From: Flavobacteriaceae bacterium
GTDB lineage: Bacteria; Bacteroidota; Bacteroidia; Flavobacteriales; Flavobacteriaceae
NCBI GenBank assembly: GCA_017858055.1
Contig: JAFMCA010000020.1
Location: forward strand, 1-42,279
Reading direction: 5' to 3'
DNA: 42,279 nt
This document shows positions 1-8,651 of the stretch, one piece after another. A model generated the notes under the pieces. That model saw only the letters and a program-made list of their open reading frames with translations. It ran no database searches and had not been told where the DNA came from. Position numbers and translations under genes: made by a program. Positions within the stretch are counted from its first letter, which is position 1, and the number at the start of each line of letters is the position of its first letter.

Positions 1-119
1 ATTCCTCCTTTTTGCCCCAAATCTTACCATGAACTTAACCTACTTATGTTCAGGTCTTGTAAAAGTATTCTTAAGATTTTTGGAAGAACTATTTTGTCGT
101 TTAAAAGTCTTTATTTGGG
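1..119. repeat. Tandem repeat copy 1 (period 170), non-coding
   Basis: This is the first of two direct copies with an offset of exactly 170 bases; the second is at 171-289. The first 55 bases are identical in both copies and the next 64 carry eight substitutions (positions 56, 57, 69, 81, 86, 108, 109, 113). The conserved part contains an imperfect inverted repeat at 31-51 (GAACTTAA / TTATGTTC, one mismatch, five-base loop). Bases 1-13 equal the right arm of the hairpin at 156-183, so another copy of that hairpin probably straddles the left edge. A 31-codon reading frame starts at 29, but every substitution in it changes an amino acid, which argues against coding. Confidence 0.85.
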
Positions 120-155
120 ATTAGCGGTTTAGCTGTTAACAAACTGTTTAAAAAT

Positions 156-183
156 AAAAAGGAGGAATAAATTCCTCCTTTTT
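156..183 (-). terminator. Rho-independent terminator-like hairpin between the repeat copies
   Basis: A perfect 13-bp inverted repeat (156-168 with 171-183) gives a stem containing GGAGGA / TCCTCC, flanked by A and T runs. On the minus strand the stem is followed by a T-rich tail (TTTTTATTTTT), better than the plus-strand tail, where the T run stops at GCCCC. It is therefore best read as ending minus-strand transcription coming from purF and/or repeat copy 2, although it could work in both directions. Confidence 0.7.
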
Positions 184-289
184 GCCCCAAATCTTACCAT
201 GAACTTAACCTACTTATGTTCAGGTACTGTAAAAGTATCCTTAAGATTTTCGGAAAAACTATTTTGTCGTTTAAAAGCATTTTTTTGGG
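171..289. repeat. Tandem repeat copy 2, downstream of purF
   Basis: This is the second copy of the unit at 1-119, about 93% identical over 119 bases. The small inverted repeat recurs at 201-221. It lies 105 bases beyond the purF stop, in the path of minus-strand transcription, so it may be part of the purF 3' untranslated region or a separate small RNA ending at the hairpin 156-183. Between this copy and purF (290-393) I see only AT-rich sequence, with a weak inverted repeat TAGTGTAAA (293-301) / TTTACACTA (357-365). Confidence 0.8.
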
Positions 290-393
290 TTATAGTGTAA
301 ATTTGTATTTTTAATTATAGTTAATAATTCTTTCTAAACCCAACGCACCACTGGATTTTACACTAAAAGCAAACCCTTCATCGTATTTTTCCC

Positions 394-2292
394 TTAATAT
401 GCCCTTTTGTTGTTTTTCTCTACAAAATTTACAAAAGCTTGATTCACCACACGACAACCTCCTGGAGTTGGGTAATCTCCAGAAAAATACCAGTCTCCTA
501 AGTTTTTGGGACAAGCTAAATGAAGTCCATCTATTGTTTGAAATAGGATTTCTACCTCTGCTTTGATGAGATCATTTTTAAGCAAATAGGCAATTTTACT
601 GGAAATCTGTTCGTTGGTGTAAGGAGCATAAATAGCCTTTACATGGTTTGGAGGTGTTTTCTCTCCTTCAAGTATACTTGCCTGACAGTTTTTATAGACA
701 GAGGCGATGATCTCCTCATACGTTCCGTCGTCTTCGTGCAAAGCTAGGGCAGCTCGAAAAGCAATAAACTCCTCTAGCTTTGCCATATCGATTCCGTAAC
801 AATCGGGATATCGGATTTGCGGAGCACTAGAGACAACCACAATCTTCTTTGGACCCAATCGATCAAGCATTCGAAGTATACTTTTTTGCAACGTAGTTCC
901 ACGAACTATACTGTCGTCTATTATGACCAAATTGTCCGAGGGTTTGACTACCCCATAGGTAACATCATAAACGTGAGCGACCAAATCATCCCGATCACTA
1001 TCTTCTGTTATAAAGGTTCGTAATTTAGCATCCTTGATGGCAATTTTTTCAATTCTCGGCTTGAGCTCTAAAAGTTTGGAGAACGCTTCGCTGTCAGGAG
1101 TATTGGTTTTAAATAGTTCTTCACGCAGCGTGGCTCGTACATGATCCTGAACGGCACCTATCAATCCATAAAATGAAGTTTCAGCGGTATTTGGAATAAA
1201 GGAAAATACCGTATTTTCCAAATCCCCTGATATTGCCTTATGAACCAAAGGAAACAGTGCTTTTCCTAAATCTTTACGTTCTTGATATATTTCAGCATCT
1301 CCACCTCTTGAGAAGTAAATTCGTTCAAAAGAACAGGCTTTCTTGGTTTGTGGCTCTTGAATTTTTTTGATAGAGGTTCCACCAACTTTTTTGGTGATTA
1401 AGGCATGTCCGGGCTCTAACTCTTTGACCTTGTCATAAGGCACGTTAAACACTGTCTGGATTACAGGTCGTTCGGAGGCAACTACCACGATTTCATCATC
1501 GGAATAGTAATATACCGGTCGAATCCCTACGGGGTCTCTTAAAACAAAAGAATCTCCGTGGCCAAACAAACCTGCCATGGCATATCCTCCGTCCCAATTT
1601 TTTGATGCTTTTCGAAGAATTTTTGAAATTTTTAGACGTTCCGCAATCTTGGGAGAGGCTTCTTTTTTAGAATAGCCCTCCTTTCTTAAATTTTTATAAA
1701 TCTTCGCAACCGCATCATCTAAAAAATGTCCGATTTTCTCCATTACCGTAACCGTATCGGCTTTTTCTTTTGGATGCTGTCCCAAATCCACCAAGTTTTG
1801 AAACAACTCGTTTACGTTGGTCAGGTTAAAATTTCCTGCAACAATTAAATTTCTGTGCATCCAGTTGTTTTGTCTTAAAAAAGGATGTACACTTTCAATG
1901 TTATTTTTACCAAAAGTACCATAACGAACATGACCCAACATCAATTCACCTATATAGGGGACTCTGCTTTTAAGGGCTTCAGCATCGTTTATAATTTCAG
2001 GTTCAAGTTCAATTTGCTTTTGAATTCGAGAATTTATGATTTTGAAAATCTTTTGTATGGGTTGCTGATCGGCAGAGCGAACCCTACTGATGTAGCGTTG
2101 TCCTGGATTCACGTCGAATTTAATACTGGCAAAGCCAGCACCATCTTGACCGCGGTTGTGCTGCTTCTCCATCAACAAATACATTTTATTTATGCCATAA
2201 AATGCACTTCCGTATTTTTCCTTGTAAAAGGCTAAGGGCTTTTTTAATTGCAGTAGGGCAATTCCACATTCGTGTTTAATTGCATCACTCAT
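394..2292 (-). CDS. purF: Amidophosphoribosyltransferase, long Bacteroidota form
   Basis: This is a class II glutamine amidotransferase joined to a phosphoribosyltransferase domain, as in the enzyme that makes phosphoribosylamine from PRPP and glutamine in the first step of purine synthesis. C9 (HECGIA) is the likely catalytic cysteine. RGQDGAG (47-53) and HVRYGTFG (121-128) are glutaminase motifs, and VIIDDSIVRGTT (about 456-467) is the PRPP loop. At 632 residues it is over 100 longer than classical PurF (about 500), with extra sequence between the motifs, as in a paralogue common in Bacteroidota. It starts 7 bases after the pfkB-family stop, so the two are probably co-transcribed. Whether it is the main PurF or a specialised paralogue cannot be told here. 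Confidence 0.85.
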   Translation of the reverse strand: MSDAIKHECGIALLQLKKPLAFYKEKYGSAFYGINKMYLLMEKQHNRGQDGAGFASIKFDVNPGQRYISRVRSADQQPIQKIFKIINSRIQKQIELEPEIINDAEALKSRVPYIGELMLGHVRYGTFGKNNIESVHPFLRQNNWMHRNLIVAGNFNLTNVNELFQNLVDLGQHPKEKADTVTVMEKIGHFLDDAVAKIYKNLRKEGYSKKEASPKIAERLKISKILRKASKNWDGGYAMAGLFGHGDSFVLRDPVGIRPVYYYSDDEIVVVASERPVIQTVFNVPYDKVKELEPGHALITKKVGGTSIKKIQEPQTKKACSFERIYFSRGGDAEIYQERKDLGKALFPLVHKAISGDLENTVFSFIPNTAETSFYGLIGAVQDHVRATLREELFKTNTPDSEAFSKLLELKPRIEKIAIKDAKLRTFITEDSDRDDLVAHVYDVTYGVVKPSDNLVIIDDSIVRGTTLQKSILRMLDRLGPKKIVVVSSAPQIRYPDCYGIDMAKLEEFIAFRAALALHEDDGTYEEIIASVYKNCQASILEGEKTPPNHVKAIYAPYTNEQISSKIAYLLKNDLIKAEVEILFQTIDGLHLACPKNLGDWYFSGDYPTPGGCRVVNQAFVNFVEKNNKRAY

Positions 2293-2299
2293 TGGAAAC

Positions 2300-3229
2300 T
2301 TATGTTAGTTCAATTTCAAATTCTGTTAGTCTTTTAAAGGTCTTTATTCTTTGTGCGAGTTGGGTAAAACTGATTTTTTCTAGTGCTGTAGTTCCAAATT
2401 CTTGGACCGTAAAGGAAGCGAGTGCAGAACCTATGATGATTGCTGTTTTCATTTCTTCAAAAGAAATTTTTCCGCGTTGGGAGAGGTAAGCAGAAAACCC
2501 TCCAATAAAGCTATCTCCTGCTCCAGTTGGATCAAAAACTTCTTCTAAAGGAAGTCCCGGTGCACAGAATATCTTATTCTCATGAAATAATAATGCTCCG
2601 TGTTCTCCTTTTTTTATAATGACGTATTTAGGTCCCAGGGTTTGAATCAATTTGGCTGATTCTACTAAGGAATGTTTCCCCGTTAGTTGTCTTGCTTCCT
2701 CATCATTTATTGAGATTACATCAACTTTACCAATTAATTCATCTAATTTTTCCCGATAGCTCTCAATCCAAAAATTCATGGTGTCCATGACCACCAAATC
2801 GGGTTTTTTTGACATCTGACGAAGTACTTCCATTTGGATGTTGGGATCAAGATTTCCCAGCAGAACGATACTTGCGTCCTTAAAGTTTTCCGGAACTTTG
2901 GGTTCAAATTTCGTCAAAACATTGAGTTGGGTTTCTAGGGTAGTTCGGGTATTTAAATCGTTGTGATATTTACCACTCCAAAAGAAGGTTTTTTCTCCCT
3001 CCAACGTTTCTACTCCTGTTAAATCTAATTTTTTCTTTTTTAGAAGTTCCCAATGTGCAGATTCAAAATCCGATCCAATGATTGATACTAATCCACACGA
3101 TGTTTTGAAATTTGATGCTGCTAATCCAATGTAGGTGGCACAACCCCCCAATATTTTTCCGGTTTTCCCAAATGGGGTTTCTATAGCGTCATAGGCGATA
3201 GTGCCCAGAACCAAAAGTTTATTGTTCAT
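2300..3229 (-). CDS. PfkB-family carbohydrate/nucleoside kinase
   Basis: This 309-residue protein has the ribokinase-like fold of the PfkB family. The N-terminus carries the substrate-side GG motif (LGGCATYIGLAAS, about 28-40), and the C-terminal signature DPTGAGDSFIGGF contains the anion-hole glycines and catalytic aspartate. The family phosphorylates sugars or nucleosides with ATP. The substrate cannot be read from the sequence, but the position directly upstream of purF and near purN makes a nucleoside or ribose-related substrate plausible (inference). ATG start at 3229; 75 bases separate it from rnhA. Confidence 0.85.
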   Translation of the reverse strand: MNNKLLVLGTIAYDAIETPFGKTGKILGGCATYIGLAASNFKTSCGLVSIIGSDFESAHWELLKKKKLDLTGVETLEGEKTFFWSGKYHNDLNTRTTLETQLNVLTKFEPKVPENFKDASIVLLGNLDPNIQMEVLRQMSKKPDLVVMDTMNFWIESYREKLDELIGKVDVISINDEEARQLTGKHSLVESAKLIQTLGPKYVIIKKGEHGALLFHENKIFCAPGLPLEEVFDPTGAGDSFIGGFSAYLSQRGKISFEEMKTAIIIGSALASFTVQEFGTTALEKISFTQLAQRIKTFKRLTEFEIELT

Positions 3230-3304
3230 ACTACAAAAGTAAAAAACTTGAAGCGCGTTTTGGAGTTATCCCCAAGATTTATTTTCACAACGATCTATAG
3301 CGTT

Positions 3305-3790
3305 TCATTTAGAGTCAGATTGCTCTGATTGTTGGAAAACAGTATCCGCTATCAACTCTTTCCCTTTGGCAGCGTTCACTGCTAATTGGTCACAGCGTTC
3401 GTTTTGTGGATGCATATTGTGTCCTTTAATCCATTGAAATTGGACATCGTGCTTCTTATAGACTTTTAAAAACCGCTTCCACAAATCGCTGTTTTTTTTA
3501 TCCTTAAAATTGGTCTTTTCCCATCTAAAAACCCATTTTTTTTCAACTGCATCAACTACATATTTTGAATCCGAGTAGACCACAACCTGCATGGGAACTT
3601 TTTTAAGTTTTTCAAGTCCAACAATTACAGCTAGTAGTTCCATTCGGTTGTTTGTAGTTCTAATAAACCCTTGAGAGAGCTCTTTTTTATAGGACTTTCC
3701 TACCCATTCCAAAATCAATCCATACCCTCCATGACCGGGATTTCCGAGTGAAGATCCGTCAGTGTAGAGGTGTACGGTTTTAGACTCCAT
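3305..3790 (-). CDS. rnhA: Ribonuclease HI
   Basis: This enzyme degrades the RNA strand of RNA-DNA hybrids, for example R-loops and lagging-strand primers. All four metal-binding carboxylates are present: D11 (YTDGS), E51 (NRMEL), D74 (YSDSKYV) and D134 (ERCDQLA). H124 lies in the WIKGHNMHPQNE segment of the flexible catalytic loop. The length of 161 residues is normal for the single-domain enzyme. Its start overlaps the end of purN by 11 bases, so the two are likely translated from one message. Confidence 0.93.
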   Translation of the reverse strand: MESKTVHLYTDGSSLGNPGHGGYGLILEWVGKSYKKELSQGFIRTTNNRMELLAVIVGLEKLKKVPMQVVVYSDSKYVVDAVEKKWVFRWEKTNFKDKKNSDLWKRFLKVYKKHDVQFQWIKGHNMHPQNERCDQLAVNAAKGKELIADTVFQQSEQSDSK

Positions 3791-4361
3791 TCGAGGGAGG
3801 ATTTAATAAGCGTGAAATAACAGGTGCAAAATGAAGGTGTTCTAAACTGTGAACTTTTGTTGCAATTGTTTCGGGTGTATCCTCATCGGAAAGGGCAACT
3901 TCTTCTTGAAAGAGTATCGCTCCTTCATCATAGGCTTCATTTACGTAATGAATGGTAATCCCTGTTTTGCTCTCCTTGTTGTCTTTTACTGCTTGATGTA
4001 CATGCATGCCGTACATCCCTTTGCCTCCGTATTTAGGTAAAAGGGCAGGATGGATGTTGATTATTTTTTTTGCGAAGGTGCTAACCCAATCGCTTCCAAT
4101 TTTCCATAAAAACCCAGCCAAAACAATAAGATCAGGATGAAGTGCACGGACTTGACTTAATAAAGTGCCATCCGTAAATGAGCTTTTATCAAATACACGA
4201 ACCGTTATTCCAAAGGGTTGCATCCGTTGAATAACTCCTGCATTTGGATTGTTCGTGTAAATTGAAACGACAGAAATTGTTTGATCTTGTTCAAAAAAGC
4301 GGCAAATTTGCTCCACATTTGATCCATTCCCAGAGGCAAATAAAATTATATTTTTAGTCAT
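3780..4361 (-). CDS. purN: Phosphoribosylglycinamide formyltransferase
   Basis: This is GAR transformylase, the folate-dependent third step of purine synthesis. The phosphate-binding loop is FASGNGSN near the N-terminus. The catalytic Asn and His lie in INIHPALLPKYGG and the Asp in YDEGAILFQEEV. At 193 residues it is a compact single-domain form. I start it at the ATG at 4361; the frame opens one codon earlier at a TTG. It shares the purine theme with purF, with rnhA in between and overlapping it. Confidence 0.93.
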   Translation of the reverse strand: MTKNIILFASGNGSNVEQICRFFEQDQTISVVSIYTNNPNAGVIQRMQPFGITVRVFDKSSFTDGTLLSQVRALHPDLIVLAGFLWKIGSDWVSTFAKKIINIHPALLPKYGGKGMYGMHVHQAVKDNKESKTGITIHYVNEAYDEGAILFQEEVALSDEDTPETIATKVHSLEHLHFAPVISRLLNPPSNGV

Positions 4362-4475
4362 CAATACGGAGTTAATCCTCAGTAAATATACTACTTTCGA
4401 GAACGAATGGTTAAGTTGAATTGGAATTTTATTGGAATATTCAAACTCATTATATCATATTCATTTAAAGTTTTA

Positions 4476-4483
4476 TATTTTTG
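4476..4483 (+). promoter_or_regulatory. Possible acpP promoter, -7 box
   Basis: TATTTTTG matches the TAnnTTTG -7 element of Bacteroidota sigma-A promoters and sits 27 bases before the acpP ATG, in the divergent gap between purN and acpP. I could not find a TTG -33 element at the usual spacing, so this is a pattern match only. Confidence 0.4.
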
Positions 4484-4510
4484 TTGAACATAATTAAACT
4501 AAACAAGATC

Positions 4511-4744
4511 ATGTCAGATATTTCCTCAAGAGTAAAAGCCATCATAGTTGACAAACTAGGTGTTGACGAAAACGAAGTTGTAGCTGAAGCGAGCTTCACT
4601 AATGACTTAGGAGCAGACTCGTTGGATACCGTGGAATTGATCATGGAATTCGAAAAGGAATTTGATATCCAAATTCCAGATGACCAAGCAGAAAACATTG
4701 CTACGGTTGGCCAAGCCATTCAATTTATTGAACAAGCAGACTAA
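4511..4744 (+). CDS. acpP: Acyl carrier protein
   Basis: This 77-residue acidic protein carries growing acyl chains in fatty acid synthesis. The phosphopantetheine attachment serine is in the [10 protein letters not shown] motif, followed by the usual recognition helix (EFDIQIPDD). The start is the ATG at 4511 (MSDISSRVK); an upstream in-frame TTG at 4481 would add ten residues not found in the family. fabF follows after 9 bases, the conserved acpP-fabF pair. Confidence 0.97.
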   Translation: MSDISSRVKAIIVDKLGVDENEVVAEASFTNDLGADSLDTVELIMEFEKEFDIQIPDDQAENIATVGQAIQFIEQAD

Positions 4745-4753
4745 TTAAGAACA

Positions 4754-6007
4754 ATGGAACCAAGACGTGTAGTAGTTACCGGATTGGGAGCCCTTACACC
4801 CATTGGGAATACCCTCTCAGAATATTGGGAGGGTTTACTTTCTGGTAAAAGCGGTGCTGGGCCAATCACTTATTTTGATCCGAGCTTATTCAAAACTCAA
4901 TTTGCTTGCGAGCTAAAGAATTTTGATCCTTTGGACCATTTCGATCGAAAAGAAGCACGGAAATACGACCGCTTTGCTCAATATGCCATGGTGTCTGTAG
5001 CCGAGGCTATAGAAGATGCCAAACTACCCCTAGAAAAAATTGATAAAGATCGTATTGGTGTTATTTGGGGTGCCGGGATTGGAGGTCTGGAGACTTTCCA
5101 AAACGAGGTCCTCAATTTTGCTGCTGATGATGAAAACCCAAGGTTTAACCCCTTCTTTATTCCCAAAATGATTGCGGATATAGCCCCAGGGCTTATTTCT
5201 ATTAAATATGGATTTAGAGGGCCAAACTTTGCCACCGTTTCCGCCTGTGCATCGGCTTCAAATGCAATGATTGATGCATTAAATTACATTCGATTAGGCT
5301 ATGCCGACGTCATGGTTACTGGGGGCTCTGAAGCCGCCGTTACCAAGGCTGGTATTGGAGGATTCAATGCTATGCATGCACTTTCCAAGCGAAATGATGA
5401 CCCACTAACCGCCTCAAGACCTTTTGATAAAGATCGAGACGGATTTGTTCTTGGAGAAGGCGCTGGTGCATTGATCTTAGAATCCTACGAACACGCTGTA
5501 AATCGTGGCGCAACAATTTATGCCGAATTAGCTGGAGGAGGTCTTTCTGCAGACGCCTACCACATGACCGCTCCACATCCCGAAGGTCTAGGTGCCAAAA
5601 AAGTGATGGAGAACTGTCTCAAAGATGCTGGGTTAAAACCCCAAGATGTCGATATCATCAACATGCATGGAACCTCAACTCCCCTGGGAGATATTGCAGA
5701 ATCCAATGCAATTGTATCTGTCTTTAAAGAGCATACCTATAGTATGAATATCAACTCTACGAAATCCATGACAGGTCATCTATTAGGAGCCGCTGGTGCT
5801 GTAGAAGCAATTGCCTCCATACTGGCGATAAAACACGGTATCGTACCCCCTACGATTAATCATCAAACAGACGATGAAGAAATCGATTCTAAAATAAACT
5901 TCACCTTCGATAAACCCCAAGAACGAACAGTGAATGTTGCCCTTTCCAATACCTTTGGATTTGGTGGACACAACGCTTGTGTGTTGTTTAAAAAAATCTC
6001 TTACTAA
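4754..6007 (+). CDS. fabF: Beta-ketoacyl-ACP synthase II
   Basis: This condensing enzyme elongates acyl-ACP with malonyl-ACP. The thiolase-fold Cys-His-His triad is intact: C165 (VSACASASN), H305 (NMHGTSTPLGD) and H342 (STKSMTGHLLGAAG), with K337 in the same motif. The 417-residue length is typical. It sits between acpP and rnc with a 6-base gap to rnc, so fatty acid synthesis and RNA processing are probably on one message, as in many bacteria. Confidence 0.97.
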   Translation: MEPRRVVVTGLGALTPIGNTLSEYWEGLLSGKSGAGPITYFDPSLFKTQFACELKNFDPLDHFDRKEARKYDRFAQYAMVSVAEAIEDAKLPLEKIDKDRIGVIWGAGIGGLETFQNEVLNFAADDENPRFNPFFIPKMIADIAPGLISIKYGFRGPNFATVSACASASNAMIDALNYIRLGYADVMVTGGSEAAVTKAGIGGFNAMHALSKRNDDPLTASRPFDKDRDGFVLGEGAGALILESYEHAVNRGATIYAELAGGGLSADAYHMTAPHPEGLGAKKVMENCLKDAGLKPQDVDIINMHGTSTPLGDIAESNAIVSVFKEHTYSMNINSTKSMTGHLLGAAGAVEAIASILAIKHGIVPPTINHQTDDEEIDSKINFTFDKPQERTVNVALSNTFGFGGHNACVLFKKISY

Positions 6008-6013
6008 AGAGGT

Positions 6014-6757
6014 GTGAAAATTTTTGATTACATAAGGAATTCCCGAATGGAAACGTCAGGGAATTTTTTTGTAGAACTCCAGAAGTTGTTAAAAATCAAG
6101 ACTTCCAAGGGGGATTTGTACAAAGAAGCTTTTACACACAGCTCTGTTAATCTTAAAAAAACATCGGGGGAATCGGTTAACTTTGAGCGATTGGAGTTTT
6201 TGGGTGATGCCATCCTAAATTCCATTATCGCTGAAATCCTTTATCATAATTATCCCGATGCTAAAGAAGGTTCCCTAACTAAACTTCGTGCCAAAATTGT
6301 AAGTCGTGCTAAACTCAACCAAATCGGAAAAGAAATGGGGCTCTCAAAAATCGCTGAAATAGACAACCACCACCAAAATTTTGGAGAGGATATTCATGGA
6401 AATTTATTGGAATCACTCCTAGGAGCTTTATTTATTGACAAAGGTTATCTAAAGACCAAAGCCTATGTCGAGCAACATGTCGTGAATCCTTATGTAGATA
6501 TGGATGGCTTGGATACGTTTGTGTTAAGTCATAAAGCTCTCCTTATCGAATGGGGACAGAAAAACAAAAAGCAGGTTGAATTTAAAACCACTCAAGTCAA
6601 CGGATTAAATCCCTCGTTCAATTATTCATGCCAGTTACTCGTTGAGGGAACGCTAACTGCAAAAGCAAAGGAAAATTCTAAAAAGAAAGCAGAAGAAAAG
6701 GCAGCAAAAATTGCAGTACGTGCTCTAAAACTTAACCGTATTCAAGTGGAAAAATGA
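6014..6757 (+). CDS. rnc: Ribonuclease III
   Basis: This is a double-strand-specific endoribonuclease for rRNA and mRNA processing. The catalytic signature ERLEFLGDAILNSIIAE is near residue 60, the second acidic site is in LLESLLGALFIDKGY, and a double-stranded RNA-binding domain fills the C-terminal third (ending KKKAEEKAAKIAVRAL). The start is most likely the GTG at 6014, preceded by AAAGAGG, because the first residues (MKIFDYIRNS) resemble the family. The next ATG is at codon 12. Its stop overlaps the next gene as ATGA. Confidence 0.94.
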   Translation: MKIFDYIRNSRMETSGNFFVELQKLLKIKTSKGDLYKEAFTHSSVNLKKTSGESVNFERLEFLGDAILNSIIAEILYHNYPDAKEGSLTKLRAKIVSRAKLNQIGKEMGLSKIAEIDNHHQNFGEDIHGNLLESLLGALFIDKGYLKTKAYVEQHVVNPYVDMDGLDTFVLSHKALLIEWGQKNKKQVEFKTTQVNGLNPSFNYSCQLLVEGTLTAKAKENSKKKAEEKAAKIAVRALKLNRIQVEK

Positions 6758-7224
6758 ATCAGAAAATCTATCATTTAGCATTTGAAGATGATACCCTTCA
6801 AGATCATATCATCGCAATCCATAGTAGTATAGAGGCCTATCAAATCGCTTTTTTTCTCAATCAACGCCTGGCTGCAAACTTTAAAAGAGTGGACGATATT
6901 GCTTTTCAGGATACTCCCGCATCCTTTTTAATGTATGAATGGGAAAATCCTCTGCTGGATGTCACCACGACACTTTTTTCTAATAAAGCAATACATGAAC
7001 AAAGTCCTTCAAAAATAAATAATAGTACATTATTTGAACTCCCTCTGAGAAATGAAGTATCTTTATTTCCTAAATTTAAACAGGTTGATTTTTTTATAAA
7101 ATCACAAGATTTGCATACGATAGATATGCTCCTAAAGCCCTTAAACACATGGAAATCAACCTCCATGGTGTACAAGATGCCAGAGGAAAAAATTAAAAAC
7201 CGATTGAACTTAATATTTGATTAA
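6754..7224 (+). CDS. IPExxxVDY family protein, function unknown
   Basis: This 156-residue soluble protein lies in the conserved Bacteroidota slot between rnc and pyk and is named after a short motif. Here the motif reads FPKFKQVDF (about 105-113), so the first and third positions deviate from IPE and the last from Y. No catalytic residues, signal peptide or membrane helix are visible. It overlaps rnc by four bases and pyk by one base (TAATG), so it is translationally coupled to both. That suggests a housekeeping role, but none is known to me. Confidence 0.75.
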   Translation: MNQKIYHLAFEDDTLQDHIIAIHSSIEAYQIAFFLNQRLAANFKRVDDIAFQDTPASFLMYEWENPLLDVTTTLFSNKAIHEQSPSKINNSTLFELPLRNEVSLFPKFKQVDFFIKSQDLHTIDMLLKPLNTWKSTSMVYKMPEEKIKNRLNLIFD

Positions 7225-8651
7225 TGAACATTATCAAAAAAACTAAAATAGTTGCGACTCTAGGTCCAGCTACTTCTTCAGACGAAATTATCGAGAAGAT
7301 GATATTAGCTGGAGTGAACGTATTTCGTATCAACTTTTCTCATGCGGATTACAACGATGTAAGTGAACGCATTAGAATGATTCGGAGAGTAGATAAAAAA
7401 TTAAATGTCAACACAGCCATTTTAGGTGATCTTCAAGGTCCCAAACTTCGTGTGGGTAAAATTGTTGAAGGAGCTTTTGTAAACCCCGGAGATAAAGTAC
7501 TTTTTTCTACCGATGCCCCTTTTGTAGGGAATGCTCAAAAAGCCTACATGAACTATAAAAATTTTCCTAAAGACGTTTCCGAAGGAGAACGCATTCTCTT
7601 GGATGATGGTAAATTGATTTTCGAGGTTACTGCTACCAACAAAGTAAATGAAGTTGAAGCAGTGGTTATTCAAGGAGGGGCTTTTAAATCCAATAAAGGA
7701 GTAAACCTACCTAAAACAAAAATATCACTCCCCGCTTTAACTAAGAAAGACATTGAAGATGCTATGTTTATCTTCAAAGAAGACATCGATTGGATCGCTC
7801 TTTCTTTTGTTCGATATAGTCAAGATTTAATTGACCTTAAAGAACTCATGGCGAAACACTGTGACCGAAAGATTCCTATTATCTCTAAAATCGAAAAACC
7901 TGAAGCCATTGAAAACATTGATAAAATTATAGCTTACAGTGAAGGACTTATGGTCGCTCGAGGGGATTTAGGAGTTGAAGTACCTGCACAAGAGGTTCCT
8001 TTAATTCAAAAACAATTGGTCCTTTTAGCAAAAAAAGCGCGTATTCCCATTATCATCGCTACTCAAATGATGGAGACTATGATTGACAGCTTGACTCCTA
8101 CAAGAGCTGAGGTGAATGATGTAGCAAACTCCGTTATGGATGGTGCAGATGCCGTAATGCTGTCTGGAGAAACCTCCGTGGGAAAATATCCTGTAGAAGT
8201 CATTAAAACTATGTCTAATATTCTAACAACGGTAGAAAACTCAGACCTTATCGAAGTGCCTCAAGATCCTCCAAAAATTAGAACCAAACGATTTATCACA
8301 AAGTCCATTTGTTATCACGCAGCTCATTTGGCAAATGACATTGATGCAAAAGCTATTTGCACTCTAACCAACAGTGGCTACACAGCCTATCAAATTTCTG
8401 CATGGCGTCCCAAATCTCACGTGTTAGTTTACACCTCGAATAAACAGATTTTAAATCAGTTGAGTTTGCTTTGGGGAGTAAAAGCCTTTTATTACAGCAA
8501 CCTCAACAGTACGGATAAAACCATCGAAGAAATCAATCAGATTGCACTAGAGAAGGGCTATGTAGAGAAGGAGGATATGCTTGTAAATCTCACTGCTATG
8601 CCAATAGAATCCAAGGGGATGGTCAATACTTTGAGAGTTTCCATTATTTAG
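7224..8651 (+). CDS. pyk: Pyruvate kinase
   Basis: This enzyme converts phosphoenolpyruvate and ADP to pyruvate and ATP, the last step of glycolysis. Visible motifs are the N-terminal KTKIVATLGPAT and RINFSH, the catalytic segment PIISKIEKPEAIENID, the ARGDLGVEVP loop, and MDGADAVMLSGETSVGKYP. The length (475) is typical, with a C-terminal domain about 350-475. It is coupled to the upstream gene by TAATG. Its stop codon overlaps that of dinB on the other strand by four bases. Confidence 0.97.
   Translation: MNIIKKTKIVATLGPATSSDEIIEKMILAGVNVFRINFSHADYNDVSERIRMIRRVDKKLNVNTAILGDLQGPKLRVGKIVEGAFVNPGDKVLFSTDAPFVGNAQKAYMNYKNFPKDVSEGERILLDDGKLIFEVTATNKVNEVEAVVIQGGAFKSNKGVNLPKTKISLPALTKKDIEDAMFIFKEDIDWIALSFVRYSQDLIDLKELMAKHCDRKIPIISKIEKPEAIENIDKIIAYSEGLMVARGDLGVEVPAQEVPLIQKQLVLLAKKARIPIIIATQMMETMIDSLTPTRAEVNDVANSVMDGADAVMLSGETSVGKYPVEVIKTMSNILTTVENSDLIEVPQDPPKIRTKRFITKSICYHAAHLANDIDAKAICTLTNSGYTAYQISAWRPKSHVLVYTSNKQILNQLSLLWGVKAFYYSNLNSTDKTIEEINQIALEKGYVEKEDMLVNLTAMPIESKGMVNTLRVSII

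Noticed and set aside
29-123. A 31-codon reading frame in repeat copy 1 and a 33-codon one in copy 2 (start MNLTYLCSG) as small proteins
   Set aside because: All seven base changes within the aligned codons up to 115, plus the one at 120, change the amino acid, and none is silent, the opposite of coding constraint. The perfectly conserved 55 bases extend across the start into the terminator arm.
1-289. CRISPR array or mobile-element ends
   Set aside because: Only two copies with a long, partly conserved unit and no regular spacers; no cas or transposase genes are nearby.
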